A DNA stretch of 64,000 nt from Gonapodya sp. JEL0774 (GCA_027604505.1 JADIIX010000076.1:43618-107617), one strand, 5' to 3'; positions 47,119 through 59,727 are shown, counted from the stretch's first letter. The notes: generated by a model not told the origin, from the sequence alone. Translations and numbers: made by a program.

Positions 47119-49525
47119 ATGGCTCCTGTCCAAGAATACCTGAAGTTCTACATCAACGGAGAGGCAAGAATTATACTCGAGTGCTTTGCTTCGGAAGCGA
47201 GCTAAATACCGCTCCTACGTTTCCATTCCCGTTATTTTTGCTCCGCCGCCTTCCAATCATGTTGCTGGAAACATAACATGAAACGATGATGCGTTTGCAA
47301 TTCATGGTCGGCTCGGCTCCTGCGTGTCATCTGTTCGGTACGTGTAGTGGGTTGACCCGGTTGGGCCTGTTCGCACACACGACGTTGTGAACCCGGCGAC
47401 GGAGGAAGTGGTCGCTCGTATCGCCCTGGGGACGAAAGAGGACGTTGATCGTGCTGTACAGGCGGCCAAGGAGGCGTTCCCCGCCTTTGCCGCTACCACT
47501 CCCGAGTACCGCGCCGAACTATTGGAGAAGATTGTCAGTGCTTACAACAAGCGCAAAGAAGCGATTGCGGAAAGTATTTCCAAGGAAATGGGTGCACCCT
47601 TGGTGAGTCCGAAAAATATTGACTTAGTCTTGCTCGGAATCGTTATCCATCTTTACGATTTATCTCCAGTGGCTGGCCAAAACTGCCCAGCAAGCTGCAG
47701 GCATGGGTCACTTCAAAGCTTGTGCAGAGGTTCTGAGGAAAGGTGGTGAGTACCCAAACGAGCAATTTCGTCGTTATTTGTACCTCCGCCTGCTGCAAAG
47801 TGCACTGCATTCTTTTGCCATATCACAAAAAGCCATCAAGTTCGCCGAAAACAGGGGGTCGCACATCATTCGTCGTGAACCCATCGGCGTCTGCGGCTTC
47901 ATTACGCCATGGAACTGGCCCGCCAATCAGATTGGCAACAAGGTCGCTCCCGCAATTGCTGCTGGCTGCACCTGTGTCCTCAAGCCTTCGGAACTCGCCC
48001 CTATCGACGCTATTCTGATTATGGAAGCCATTCATGAGGCTGGAGTACCGAAGGGTGTGGTTAACCTTGTCAATGGCGACGGTGAGTGATGGGTATGAGT
48101 ACATGGAGAGGTATCAAAATTTGACGTGCGCTCAATTCAGGTCCCGGTGTCGGACAGGCGATCTCGGCTCACGAAGATATTGAGATGGTTTCATTCACTG
48201 GCAGCACAAGGGCTGGTATTGAAGTCGCGAAAGCTGCTGCCGCGACTGTCAAACGAGTCGCTCAAGGTAATTTGAAGCACCCCACTTCGTTGCAGTTCCT
48301 CAACGCATAACTGAATCGAGACTCAATCAGAACTCGGTGGAAAGTCTCCCAACATCGTCACCCCGGACGCCCCACTCGGTAGGTTGAAATGATGTTATGG
48401 CTGAATGATTCCTGAGATTGCTTAATTCGCAACTTCATCTGATTTCAGAGGAGGCTATCACCAAGTACGATCTCTTTAATGCTGGACTGCCTGGCTGAAT
48501 TTTTAACCATGAGGCTGTTTCGTTTCAGGGGTGTAATCACTATGATGAACAACTCCGGACAATCGGTGAGGTTATGTTTAGAAGAATGCATCACACTCGA
48601 GTTATCTCAACGGTATGTCCAAACCTGTCAGTGCAATGCTCCCTCTCGCATGCTCGTCCACCGGTCACAGTATCAGCAAGCTGTAGAAATCGCAGCCAGG
48701 GTTGCCAAGGGTGTGAAGGTTGCGGACCCCAGCAAGGCTGGTCGCGGTGAGATTGGACCTGTCGCCAATGCCAACCAGTTCAAGAAGATCCAGGCGCTGT
48801 TGCAAAAGGGAATCGACGAAGGTGCCACACCGGTCGTCGGAGGACCTGGAAGGCCGGATGGGTTCTCTAAGGGCTACTACATTAAGCCTACAATCTTCGC
48901 CAACGTAAACAACAACATGACCATTGCTCGGGAAGAAATCTTCGGGTGAGTTGGCCGCCGAACACAGTGGTACCGCCTGTTTCTCACTTCGTTGGCAAAC
49001 CCGGACGTTCTTGACAGCCCCGTTCTCTGCATGCGTATGTTAAGAAGAAAGGAATTGAGTGAATTAGTTCTCAGGTTAATCCCTCATCCATTTAGTTCCG
49101 TATGATAACCTGGAGCAGGCCATCCAGATTGCCAACGACACTCCCTACGGTCTTTCCGCTTACGTCTATGGTTCGTGCCCAAAATCTTGGTGAACAGCGA
49201 CCTCAATGCGTTTTCAACAAGGACTCGTGTTTTTCTCCTCTTGCACAGCCAAAGATGGCCTCTCCGCTGCGAAGATTGCCTCTCGCCTCCGTGCCGGCAA
49301 CGTGCACCTTCAGGGTAAGAACAGCGACTCCCACACTCCATTTGGTGGTTTCAAGCAGTCCGGTAACGGGCGCGAAGCCGGAGAGTTTGGCATCCTGGAG
49401 TTTTTGTGAGTTTGTTCGAGTTTATATGTTTTTTTATGAGGTGCTCCTTGTTTATATGACTGCGAACTCGTTTTAGGGAGATCAAGGCTGTCATTGGTGC
49501 GCCAGCGGAAGCTGCTCGCCTGTAG
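47119..49525 (+). CDS. NAD(P)-dependent aldehyde dehydrogenase
   Basis: Exon 1 (47119-47163) encodes [15 protein letters not shown]; a GC-AG intron leads to [20 protein letters not shown] at 47348. Further exons give [40 protein letters not shown] with the Asn of the oxyanion hole, [40 protein letters not shown] (NAD-binding GSTxxG), [11 protein letters not shown] with the general-base Glu, [20 protein letters not shown] with the catalytic Cys, [11 protein letters not shown], and [20 protein letters not shown]. It ends [11 protein letters not shown] at 49525. About 11 exons, some under 50 nt (for example around DAPLEEAITK). All key residues are present, so an active enzyme oxidising aldehydes to acids is expected, probably in the cytosol since no targeting peptide is visible. 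Substrate is not predictable. Confidence 0.93.
47164..47347 (+). other. GC-AG intron in the ALDH gene
   Basis: Donor GGAGAG|GCAAGA and acceptor GTGTAG|TGGG. The phase-0 join gives YINGEWVDPVG, a typical ALDH start. No GT donor in the open stretch before the in-frame stop keeps the frame. Confidence 0.75.
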
Positions 49526-49717
49526 TTGATTCTCTGAGAGAACTCATTGATGTATTCAGTGTCGCATATTCCAAATATCATTGAATCATGTCAGTCGTTC
49601 CCAAAATACTGTGTAGCTTCACCTTCAAAGCAAATGTCAACCAGGATATGTACCTCACATCGACATTTGAAGAATAAAAGGAGCCAACATTTAGACTGTA
49701 GATGCTGATAATCTATA

Positions 49718-51582
49718 TTACGAAACAGTGACTCTAAAAAACACGTCTTTCCCAGTGAAACGGCTGTACGAGTTGTCAAAGACCTATCACCCATTCCAAG
49801 CGGTGGGAGTTTCAACGCAAGTCGCATCGCGTAACAACATTTAATGAACCTACCAGTTGCAGCGTCCCTGCTTTGTCAGCTTTGATGATACCTTTCCCGC
49901 TCTCAGCTCGCTTTACTTCGAGGTCGTCGGTACTTGGTGTTTCGGCCGAAACCAGCTTGGCCCCAACTGCAATATCGCCGGACCCTGGAAGGACCAGTAT
50001 GTGATTGGGGATGATGCGTACCAGCGTGCAGATGTGATGACCAACTCACCTTCAACGATCCATTCGTAAATAATTTCGGAAGGGACCTTGGAGATTTCTT
50101 GCTCCACAACCTTGGAGCAGCAAAATTTAACGGCGTTTCACAGGTACCCGTTGAAGTATTGCAAATGCCCACCTTCTTCTCGCCAGCAAGAATAGAGACC
50201 TTGTCGACCCCTTTCCCGGCCTCCTGAGATGTCACGGTGTCGAACTTTTGATAACGGAGGATGGGGGCGTGCGAGGCCCTCAAAGTCCAAAGCCAGTTCA
50301 CAGATTCAAATCCGACAAACTTACCCCGCCGTACATTGCCGGCAGCTCCGTGGGAGCGATATATTGGAGGAGCGTGCTCCGAACAGAACCAGACGCGACC
50401 ATGGAGAATTTTGCCAGGGTTTTGGCGCTGGAGAGGCGGGAGAGGAGGGTGAAGACCCACTCCATGAGTGTCTTGATGGACGGTAAAAATTTAAGATTCC
50501 GATGAGGCACAATATGCAGAGGTGATTATTCTTACCGGAATATGAAGGAAGAACTTTCGCTCCAGAACTAATCACGGGGCAGTTGTAGTTGAAGGGGGGG
50601 GGGGGGGGGGAAAGGGGGGAAAACAAGGCTTTGTACATTTAATTGATGTTGAAGAAGAAGCAAGGTGCTCACATTCGGGATAGTTCTCCTGGAAGCGCTC
50701 GATGATGATCTTGCTTGCCTGAGGGGGAACAGGTTTAGAAGTACCCACCTTCAAAAATCGTGCTCTCTCCAATTACTTACAGCGCGAACATCTTGGTTCA
50801 TTCCAAAGAAAGATACACCAGAATAGTCGTGAACTTGAGTCACTCGTTCGACCCCGCTCTCAAAGTCCAGCAACGCGACGGCCTTCTCCATGAGCTGGAC
50901 GCGCCACCGGATGAACGTATCGACACCGCCTTTAAATATCTGTTCACGTATGAAGTGAGGTTTCGGTTGTTGGACACAACGTCAAAGAATGTTAGCGGGG
51001 AACGGCATGGAAATCCACGGAGTATGTGTCCCTACAATCACTCACCACACTGTAGTTTAAGTCTCCGTAAGTGTTGTACGTTACAGGATGACCCTGGCGA
51101 TCCTTGCCGTAGACAAAACCGGCTTGGTCAAAAGCAGGGTCGAACTTCTCGGCAAGGAGACCGTTGATGTTGAACTCTTTTCTCCATTTGAGGCATTTGA
51201 TGAGCATATCCTTGGCATTGTCTATATCGAATTCCCTCTTTTTCATCAAAGGAAGCGAGCATCACTTTCATCGAAACTCGTGGAACGAACGGAACCAGAT
51301 CCATTACACCATCACTTACGGCGCGAAGAAACTTGAGCAAAACAATCGTTTGGCTTTTGGAGAGCTCGGAGAGATCTTTCACGCTCACTCCCCAGATTGT
51401 GAGCTAGTTCCCCAAGCGTTCCCCAAGTGTGTTGAGAAAGTTTGTGTCGGTTCTCGTGGTTACAACGCACCCACATTCTCATCAGGGAAACCGAGCTCCG
51501 GAATTTCCTTTGCAAGTTTGATTTTGAGCGTTCCAAGAGCGGCTTCTTGCTCGGCAGACAAATCGCCTGGGAATCCGCTCAT
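49718..51582 (-). CDS. Sec14-like CRAL-TRIO protein with C-terminal GOLD domain
   Basis: The start at 51582 gives MSGFPGDLSAEQEAALGTLK. CRAL-TRIO-N follows (IVLLKFLRA; FDIDNAKDMLIKCLKWRKEF, then FDQAGFVYGKDRQGHPVTYN with YGDLNY). Next is the lipid-binding domain: ALLDFESGVEQVTQVHDYSG, SFFGMNQDVRA, SKIIIERFQENYPE, FLPSIKTLMEWVFTLL, TLAKFSMVASGSVRSTLLQY and IAPTELPAMYGG. After that come a GOLD-type beta-sandwich start (AAVKFCCSKVVEQE; IIYEWIVEG; DIAVGAKLV) and the end FDNSYSRFTGKDVFFRVTVS, stop codon 49718-49720. Sec14 proteins exchange phosphatidylinositol and other lipids; the GOLD module suggests membrane or Golgi protein contacts. Many short introns, one holding a poly-G tract. Divergent from the E2 gene by 156 bp. 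Exon edges mostly approximate. Confidence 0.85.
50594..50619. repeat. Poly-G tract in an intron
   Basis: G17 (50594-50610), AAA, then G6 (50614-50619), within an intron of the Sec14-like gene. On the transcript strand this is poly-C. Length is prone to sequencing error. Confidence 0.85.
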
Positions 51583-51738
51583 GTTGTGGGAAATGTGGGA
51601 ATGTGAGCCAATAGGGAGAATCGATACCAAGGCCGGGTGTTCCCTGTCCCGAGTCCACGGTACCAGCAACAAGAGACCGCGCTTCACAAGCCCATCGGCA
51701 GCGCAGGCCACAGAATTATTGCATCGCATTCAAAACCA
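51583..51738. promoter_or_regulatory. Bidirectional promoter region, Sec14-like / BIRC6-like E2
   Basis: 156 bp between divergent start codons, so the regulatory sequences of both genes must be here or overlap the genes. No TATA motif seen. Confidence 0.5.
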
Positions 51739-54700
51739 ATGGAAGTAAGCAGCTGAGATAAGGAAAAATGATCTCGTGAAACAGCAGATATTGTTTCTTA
51801 TCGCTTCTCTCGCTATCGTTAGTCGGACTTTGAGTTTGCTCTGCGACTTCAGAACGAGGAGAATGCTGCAGATACCTCCGCACAAATCACCACTGCTGCA
51901 GGCAGTAGTGCCATTAAGGCAGACGAAATCTTTGCGCGTAAGCTTCAAAGCGAGCTCTCCGGTGCCTCCAACCTCGGACAGCTGGAAAGCGGTGAAGTCG
52001 ATGCAGACGAACTTCTCGCACGTACACTTCAAGCTGAATTCGACGCCGTTCAAGACGAACCTGCCTACTCCGATATACCAGCTTTCAATGTAGATAGTGA
52101 TGACGAGGAGGTGGATTCTGATTCTTCACGATGGAAGTACTACAATAATGAAGAATCGCGTTACCTAGAGGACAACGAAATGGACATGGAAGAGGACGAA
52201 GAACTGCAGTTTTCTGCCCCTACATTAAAGCGTAAACATGCGGGAATTTTGGACTCGGCCAAAAGTAAACGGCACAAGGCAGAAAGTACATCGGCTCCAA
52301 AACAGACCCCGACGATTCAAAGAGGATTGTCTTTGCTGGACAGCTCCCCTTCTCCTCTCGTGAACTTCTTTTCGAGATATCGATCACCACCTCCGTGCCC
52401 GAAATGCAATGCCCGGCTGCTGCCGGACAGTACCGCTCTGGACGTCACGTGGCCACTTTCGGACATTCTCTTTCCTTTGACCGTATCGTCTGTTTCCGCT
52501 GAAGAGCTTGAGAATTGCATTCGCTCTGCAATCCACCTTCGATGCTCTTGCTCCGTCCCCGGGGTGTGTCTCGGCTGCTTTCAAGTTCTCACACCTGAAG
52601 ATGTGGAGGACGGACCGATTAACCATTGCGGTGCAGCAAGGCTTCTCTGTGTTTTCGGCGTGTTAGATTTCTTGGCTTATCTCAACACGGAAGAAAATCC
52701 AGTTATTCCGGAAGCGCCTAAGGGGACAACCGGACGTGGTGGCAATCGTCGGCGCAGGGGCAACAGTAGTCAGCCGAAGGGTGTAGGATATGGGACGGTA
52801 AGCTTCGCAAAACCCAAGCTAACGTGGCAACTCTACTCAAGTGGCCAAATCTAATCTGTGTCCATTCATCAGGGTCACAATTGGGACTCAAGGAATCACA
52901 CCGGCAGGGAAACGCTGCAAGCGGCCGAGAACCTCAAACGAGTCAAAATCGACGCAGATGCTTCGAAATGCCTCGACGCCCTGTGCGCGTTCTTGCCCAA
53001 TTCGTCGCGACCCGCTATCGCTGACCTGTTACCTCACGAGTGTCTTCCAGAGCTGTTGACGAAATCGATATTCATCCAGCTTGTCACTGCGTATCTTAGG
53101 TATGTATATCGAATTGACAATGTTTACCTGATGGATTGACCGTCTTCGCACCGTCTCACACGGCCAACAGGAACGATTCACTGCTGGACATAACCGCCCG
53201 CTTCTCATTCTACAGTCGCGTGCTCAAGGTTCTCGATGCATTGACCTGCCATGAAGTCCTGCTTCCGATTCTTTCAGACTCCTTTCCTGATCCTGCCCAC
53301 TCGGCTCCCTCTGGCGCCCAAGTATCTCCATCTTCATCGTCAGTCGATCCACCACCATCAAAAAGCTCGCGGAAATCCAGAGCTGCACAGTCCAAATCCC
53401 AGGAGATCGAAACTGATGGGGGTTCGAGCAACATTCGGCCCCCATCAGCCGTTGTGGAGAGGACTGTCCCTCTGAAGACACTTCTCGGCTCGCTTGTCAG
53501 GCAAGCGGATATCTTCATAAAGGCGGCCTCAGCGAGTGTAGGGGAAGATGCACAGACCGTGGAAGCGCTCTCTCTGGCACTGGATTTGCGAACCATGTCG
53601 GAAGGACTCACTCAAAAGATCCAAGAATTTCACGAACTTAGAGGTGTCGCGGAGGATGCTCACGGAGATCACGATTCAAGTCGTAAGGCAACAGTGGAAG
53701 GGGTCTCCGTGGAAGAGGAGTACATTCGTCTTTTGAAGCCTCTAGCCTTTGATCAATGCACGATCTTGAGTGGGGATGAAGTTACAGCAAGCTCCCATCA
53801 ACCTGCGTATGGAGCAAAAACGGCACAGCTATTCACAAATTCGGCGCCTGGGAAGCGCACATTGCAGTGAGTTGATGAAATGTCACTGCTGTCGCTGTAA
53901 CATTCGTGTTCCGAATCGTGTACAATTCGCTCAATCAAGCATCGCGAAAGAGATGGCGACTCTCAGTACCTCCCTTCCGATATCCAAATCATCCTCGATA
54001 TTTGTTCGCATTGATGAAGACCGTGTGGATCGAATGCGTGCTTTGATATCGGGACCTGGTGAGCTCGCTGGTTGTGATGTAATCACATCTTCGGGGTAAA
54101 TCTGATTGAATGGGTGCACGTACCTGTTCTCAGACGGTACTCCATACTCGTAAGTTTTAAGAATTCTTCTATCTTTTGCTCATCTCTCAAATATGTCCTT
54201 TAATGTTGCAGCTTCGGTCTCTGGTTGTTTGATCTGACTTTTCCCGCAGACTACCCAAACGTGCCCCCACACGTGAAAAACCTCACTACAGGTTAGCACT
54301 CACCGTCAACTTCTATTTGCGAATAAGTGCTTACGAATGTGGCCACATACACGATTAAAGGAGCGGGGGCAGTGCGGTTTAACCCCAATTTGTACAATGA
54401 TGGAAAGGTTGGTTCCCTCTCGTTAGATTATGTTCGACCTCGGCTGAAATATAACCGTACTTTTTTTAAGGTTTGCCTGTCATTGTTGGGTACATGGTCA
54501 GGAGCACCAGAGGTTCGTACGTTTTCAAACTTGCAGTTACACGTTGAAGGTTGTAGCGTTCCTTGTATCCAGGAAATGTGGATGCCGGGCCGTTCTACGA
54601 TTCTTCAAGTCTTCATGAGCATTTCATCTATGATTCTGGTTGAGCTTCCTTACTTCAGTGAGGTGATGTGTCCGTCCGTTTGACGAATCTCACTCATCTC

Positions 54701-55258
54701 ACCTGAACGACTCAGACGAACCCGGATACGGCGCGCCAGTTGCATCAAACCAGAGCTCAAAACAGTACAACTACAACATTCGAAGACAAACCATTCGGTG
54801 AGAATAGTACTGGTCGGTTGCTCTGCTCTGAAAGAGATCATTCACGCCTGCAATCCAGATGGGCAGTGATCGATCAACTTCGAAATCCTCCAAAGGGCTT
54901 TGAAGCGGTAGTGAAGAATCACTTCAGAATTCTGAAACAGGAAATACTAACAACCGCTACCAAGTGGGCGGAGGAGGACCGAGAAATCCTACCGACGAAC
55001 CAGCCTCTTTTCAACGGCATCGCAGTGGGGTTCCCTCTGCTTCCTGCTCAACCTTTTCGTGGCAGAGCTTGTAAAAGGGGGGGGCTGGGCCGAGGTAGTG
55101 CAGGGTATGGAAGTGGAACCTCAATTGGAGCTGTTGCTGGGGGTGTGTTGGATGCCTCAAGTGAAGAAAAGGGCAAAGGCGCTGTACCAGCTGCAAAGTA
55201 CAATGCCGGCTGGGACACGCTATTAAAAGATCTTCAGACGGAGTTAGACAATTTGTGA
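51739..55258 (+). CDS. BIRC6-type ubiquitin-conjugating enzyme (E2) with N-terminal LQ repeats and Cys-rich region
   Basis: Exon 1 is only ATGGAA (51739-51744); exon 2 (from 51823) continues SDFEFALRLQNEENA. Three related motifs occur early: FEFALRLQNEE, EIFARKLQSEL and ELLARTLQAEF, resembling ubiquitin-binding LQ/UIM-like helices. An acidic and basic stretch follows, then a Cys-rich region (CPKCNARLLP, LRCSCSVPGVCLGC, NHCGAARLL). A helical region has SRPAIADLLPHECLPELLTK and NDSLLDITARFSFYSRVLKV. The UBC domain runs to about 54730: [59 protein letters not shown] with the catalytic Cys, EMWMPGRSTILQVFMSISSM and PGYGAPV. The C-terminus (FEAVVKNHFRILKQEI) ends LLKDLQTELDNL. The E2 core is closest to BIRC6 among families I know. 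BIRC6 enzymes act as E2/E3 hybrids. No BIR domain was seen. Introns are partly approximate. Confidence 0.85.
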
Positions 55259-55359
55259 TGACAGAAATGATTGTCTGAAGTTAGTAGCGATTCAATCAGT
55301 GCTGTGGTCGATGCGGATCTGATCGTTGACACAGCCCGTCAAGAGCACGAACAAATAAC

Positions 55360-58300
55360 ATGGGAGCGACTTTGTCCACGCGTATTGAATGGGGCACCGG
55401 ATCTCAAGCGTCATCGACTTCAAAGCAGCCTCCCGTTGGGGCTCACAATCAGCAGGTTCTGCTGGAGCTGTCCAATTTTGTCAACGATGTCTGCGCATTG
55501 CACCCGCCGGAATCCCGAGTGGAGTTTAGGAAGCCACTACAATGGCCGACTACTTTGAGGCCCTCCATTGTGTCAGGAGCTGATTCTTCTGGACTTTTCA
55601 GGGTTGTGGGGGGTGACGGCAAGTGAGTCTTCCTCTGTAAGATCGACGATTCCAGGACCGAAGTCGTTACTCAGTACCATTATCTCTCCATCTGCATGTC
55701 TCGGCTGACGGTGTTGTCTCTTTCTGTGGATACTGTTTGCGCTCGACTTGTCATTTCTTTCCATCATTTTAGATCCGTCAAGGGACTGATAAGCAGCATT
55801 GCGACCCGAGGAGATGGGCAACCAGTACTTCTTGTTGAAGAGATTCTCTCAGCGACTTCCATATCTTCTCCAAACAATGGGGGTTCCGAGGACGGCCGTC
55901 TTTTTATTGCCAAATGCTCAAGTTTTGAGTATCTTGGGAAATGGCTCCAACTTTCCGGGGACGGCCGTCTCAGGGAGATTGCCGAGATTGTTGGAGGTTT
56001 GTTTTAAGTATCATGGTCACGTTGTGGTTATAACGCCTAATACACGCCCCATACACACCCACACAGCGAATCGCGATCCACTTAACATAATCTTTGGTAT
56101 CGCGGGGGGGCTTCCTACCGACGACCCTGGCGCACTCATGATTGCGGCCGCCGAGGCACTCGTGTCTGAGCCGGATGCTGTCAAGCGGGATGGGCTACTG
56201 AAACTATTCAAACTCCTGCTACTTGCAGAAGCTTGGGATCTCAAGAACTTGAGTGTGGCGCTTAAATCTGCAGAACGGTGAGTCGGGACAAGCACAACAC
56301 ACTGTCCTCTGCTCGGGTTGATGGTACTCGACGCTCATTCCAGGGATCGCAACCTTGATATGCACGCAATACATTCTGAGATCCAGCTTCTCCAATCTTT
56401 CTGTGGTCAAGAACAACGGAATGCACTAATTTCCATAGATTGGGAGTCTGATTATGTGTTTGCCAATGGATACCGTGCTCCGCCTTGGCGTCAAGTTGTC
56501 GGTGAGATGTGCTATGTAGAGTTGCACCCTGTGGACAAGGAGAAGGTGGTTGCGGCCGGTACAAAGAAAGGTTTTTACCTTATCAAGGGATATGAGAAAG
56601 GTGTACAAGGTAAAAACGATCAGTCGGTCGGGTTTCTCTTCGAAACTGTTGCAATACAGAGTTTTTTCCTAACAGACGGTACCCTGCGCCTCAACTACGA
56701 AAAGACTTCCGATATGTTCCCAAATCTGTTAGAGCTGTTGCGGTGGTACAGTCCGCATTTCAATAAAACCATTGATCACCAGGACTACCTCTATGAACCA
56801 CGGCTCGGTAAGTACATGTCGGTTATGCTTGAGGCATTGCAGCGACTCTGAGTACATATTCTATGCATAGAACGTCGAGGACTGGAGAATGCTAGTGAGC
56901 GCGGTCATGTCAAGGAGGCAAGTCAAAGAATCTTCCCGCGAAGCTTTGCAAGTTTATAACCAAACCTCTCAACGAATTCAGGAAAGTGATGACGAGGTTC
57001 CTGGTGGAAGCCCGCAGGCAAATAACGCGTACAAAGAAAACAAATCTTTCTCCAAGGAGCCATCTAAGAAAAGTTCCTCTCCCGCGGATAAAAAAAAGCA
57101 GAATGCAGCCGCCGGTCCCAATGATAAAAAGGTCTCGATAACTGCGACGAAGCCTAATGAAGGTCCCAGCCTCAAATGGAAGGCTTTGGGGCTCACTGAG
57201 GATCCCCGACCCGTCAGACCGAAGAAATCAGCGCATCGATCGTCTGGAAGGTCTCAGGATCGGCGTGAAGCTCGCAACAAGGCAATGAAAAAGTTTGCGA
57301 GGCAGGGAAGCTGGGAAGAGGACGACTACGAGGAAACTGATAGCGATGGAAGCTCGGAGGAAGAAGTGATGGAAAAGCGGCAGGAAAATTGTGAGAGATC
57401 GAAGAAGTATGCATCAACTTTTTCCTGAACGCGCACTCATCACAATGCGAATACAGCCGAACTTCCAGCAGAATACTGGGCTATCCAAAAGTTGGTCAAA
57501 TATCTTCGCGTGGGCAACCAAACCGCCACGATCATCGCCATATGTGCTCTTCGTGATTTCGATTTGTCTGCAGAAACAAATCAACTAGCCATCAGGGACG
57601 TCGGGGGCCTTGACCTCCTCGTTAATCTTCTGGACACTGATGACAACAAGTGTAAAATCGGAGCACTCGAAATTCTCAGAGACGTTTCAGACAACGTTCA
57701 GATAAGGCAAGCTGTTGCGGAGTTGGATGGCATGCAACCTCTTGTGGAGCTTTTGAAGGACTCTAACGAGGAGCTCAAATGTTTGGCAGCCGTAACGATT
57801 GCGCATTGCGCGAGGAACGGTGAGAACCTCAACCGTCAAGTTCACACATTGCGAACACTGATTTGTATAAACCCAGCGCGTAATCGAAGGGCCGTGAGGC
57901 GCTACGGTGGAATAAGGAAACTCGTTCGGCTCCTGAAAATGACGCCGGGATCCAGTGAGAAGGTAGCCATTTCTGGTGCATTGGCCCTGATGACCTGCAG
58001 TAAGAGTACCAAGAACAAAAGGGCAATACAGGACGCCGGTGCTGTTCCGCTGCTTGCGGCACTTCTGGAAAGCAAAAATGAGGACGTGTTGGTACCGGTT
58101 GTTGGGATCTTGCAAGAGTGTGCCGAGGACGGTAGGAACTTTCGAAGAGTTTTTTTGGTTTGTTGCTCCTTTGACGAGTCCCGCATTGCAGAGAACTACC
58201 GAATCGCCATTCGTTCGTCTGGTATGATTAAGTTCTTGGTCGAAGACCTGTCAAGTAAAAACGAAGAACTTAAAAAGCACGCGGCGAATGCGATTTTTAA

Positions 58301-59727
58301 GTGTGCTGAAGACGGTGAGATCCTCCGACGCCAGTCGTATATCGAACTGTTCTCGAGCGTCTCCTCCCTAACTCAGCTGAGACTCGCACACTCGTCCGCA
58401 GTTACAATGGACTAGATCCACTCGTCAAACTGTTAGATAACACGGCGAACAAAGAGTTGCTTGCTGCAGCAACTGGAGCCGTTTGGAAGTGTGCCCAGGA
58501 CCTAGAGAACGTTGGGGTGTTTAACAAGCTCGCTGCTATCAAAAAGCTAGTCGGCCTTATGGAAAATCAACCAGAAGAGGTCTTGGTAAATGTAGTGGGA
58601 GCGCTGGGTGCTTGTGCTCAAACAGGTGCGATTGCTGTCACAGTTTCGTGTTTGTGTCCACACTGCATCTTAAATGGACCTTCACTGTTCAAGCGGAGGG
58701 TCGAGATGCGATCCGGGGAGCCGGGGGTATCACTCCATTGGTAAATCTCCTCAGAGGTACCAATCAGTCCCTCCTCGTGAACGTGACAACTGCAGTTGGT
58801 GCTTGTGCCAAAGACGGTGAGTCAAACTGTGCCTGGAAGCCCGGCCGCGGTTGGTAGTAACAAGAGCGTTCCACCACCGTTCCTGAAAGCCGACAGTATG
58901 GCGATCATTGACAAACTAGACGGTGTTCGACTTCTATGGTCTTTGCTCAAATCGCCGAATCCTCAGGTTCAAGCAAGTGCCGCGTGGGCAATTTCACCGT
59001 GCATTGAGCACGGTAAGTTTCAAAAGTCTCAATCGATGCACTATGATAAATGGAATCCATTCTTTCTTCAGCGAAAGATGCGGGCGAAATGGTTCGATCG
59101 TTTGTCGGCGGTTTGGAGCTCATTGTGTCACTTTTGAAATCTCCCGACGTCCAAGTTCTTGCTTCCGTCTGTGCGGCTATTGCGAACATTGCCAAAGATG
59201 AGGAGAATTTAGCCGTGATCACAGATCATGGTGTCGTTCCTATGCTCGCTAAACTCACCAACACCAAAAACGACAAGTTGCGAAAACATCTTTCGGAAGC
59301 TGTGGCCCGGTGCTGCCGTTGGGGCAATAATAGAGTTGCATTTGGGACGGCGGGTGCAGTGGCTCCACTGGTCAAGTATCTGAAAAGCCCTGACGAGGGG
59401 GTTCATCGTGCTACTGCAGGGGCGTTGCATCAACTGTCGATGGATCGTGGGTTTTGCCTCAATCTCTGCTACGAAACCGACGTGCAGGTTAACAAACGAT
59501 CGCCCTCTCATCAGCTGACAATTGTGTGACAATGCATGAACATGGCGTCGTTCAATTGTTATTAGGGATGGTGGGATCCCAGGATGCTGCTCTTCAAGAA
59601 GCAGCTGCAGGCACTATTGGCAACATCAGGAGGTGAGAGGCGCACGAAATGTATCGAGAAGTTCGTATCCTAATGTGCTTCTTGATTTAGACTCGCTCTC
59701 GCATCTGAGAAGGCGGGCTTGGTATGA
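55360..59727 (+). CDS. ODAD2: Outer dynein arm docking complex subunit 2 (ODAD2/ARMC4)
   Basis: The start at 55360 gives [16 protein letters not shown]. The N-terminal region holds [20 protein letters not shown] and [16 protein letters not shown], and a Lys/Ser/Asp-rich linker precedes [21 protein letters not shown] dozen or so armadillo repeats follow: [137 protein letters not shown] and [20 protein letters not shown]. It ends [15 protein letters not shown] at 59727. Identity to animal ARMC4 is very high over the repeats. The protein docks outer dynein arms on axonemal doublets; its loss in humans causes primary ciliary dyskinesia. At least 15 exons, edges mostly approximate. It starts 101 bp after the E2 stop and converges with the next gene, 43 bp away. 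Confidence 0.95.
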
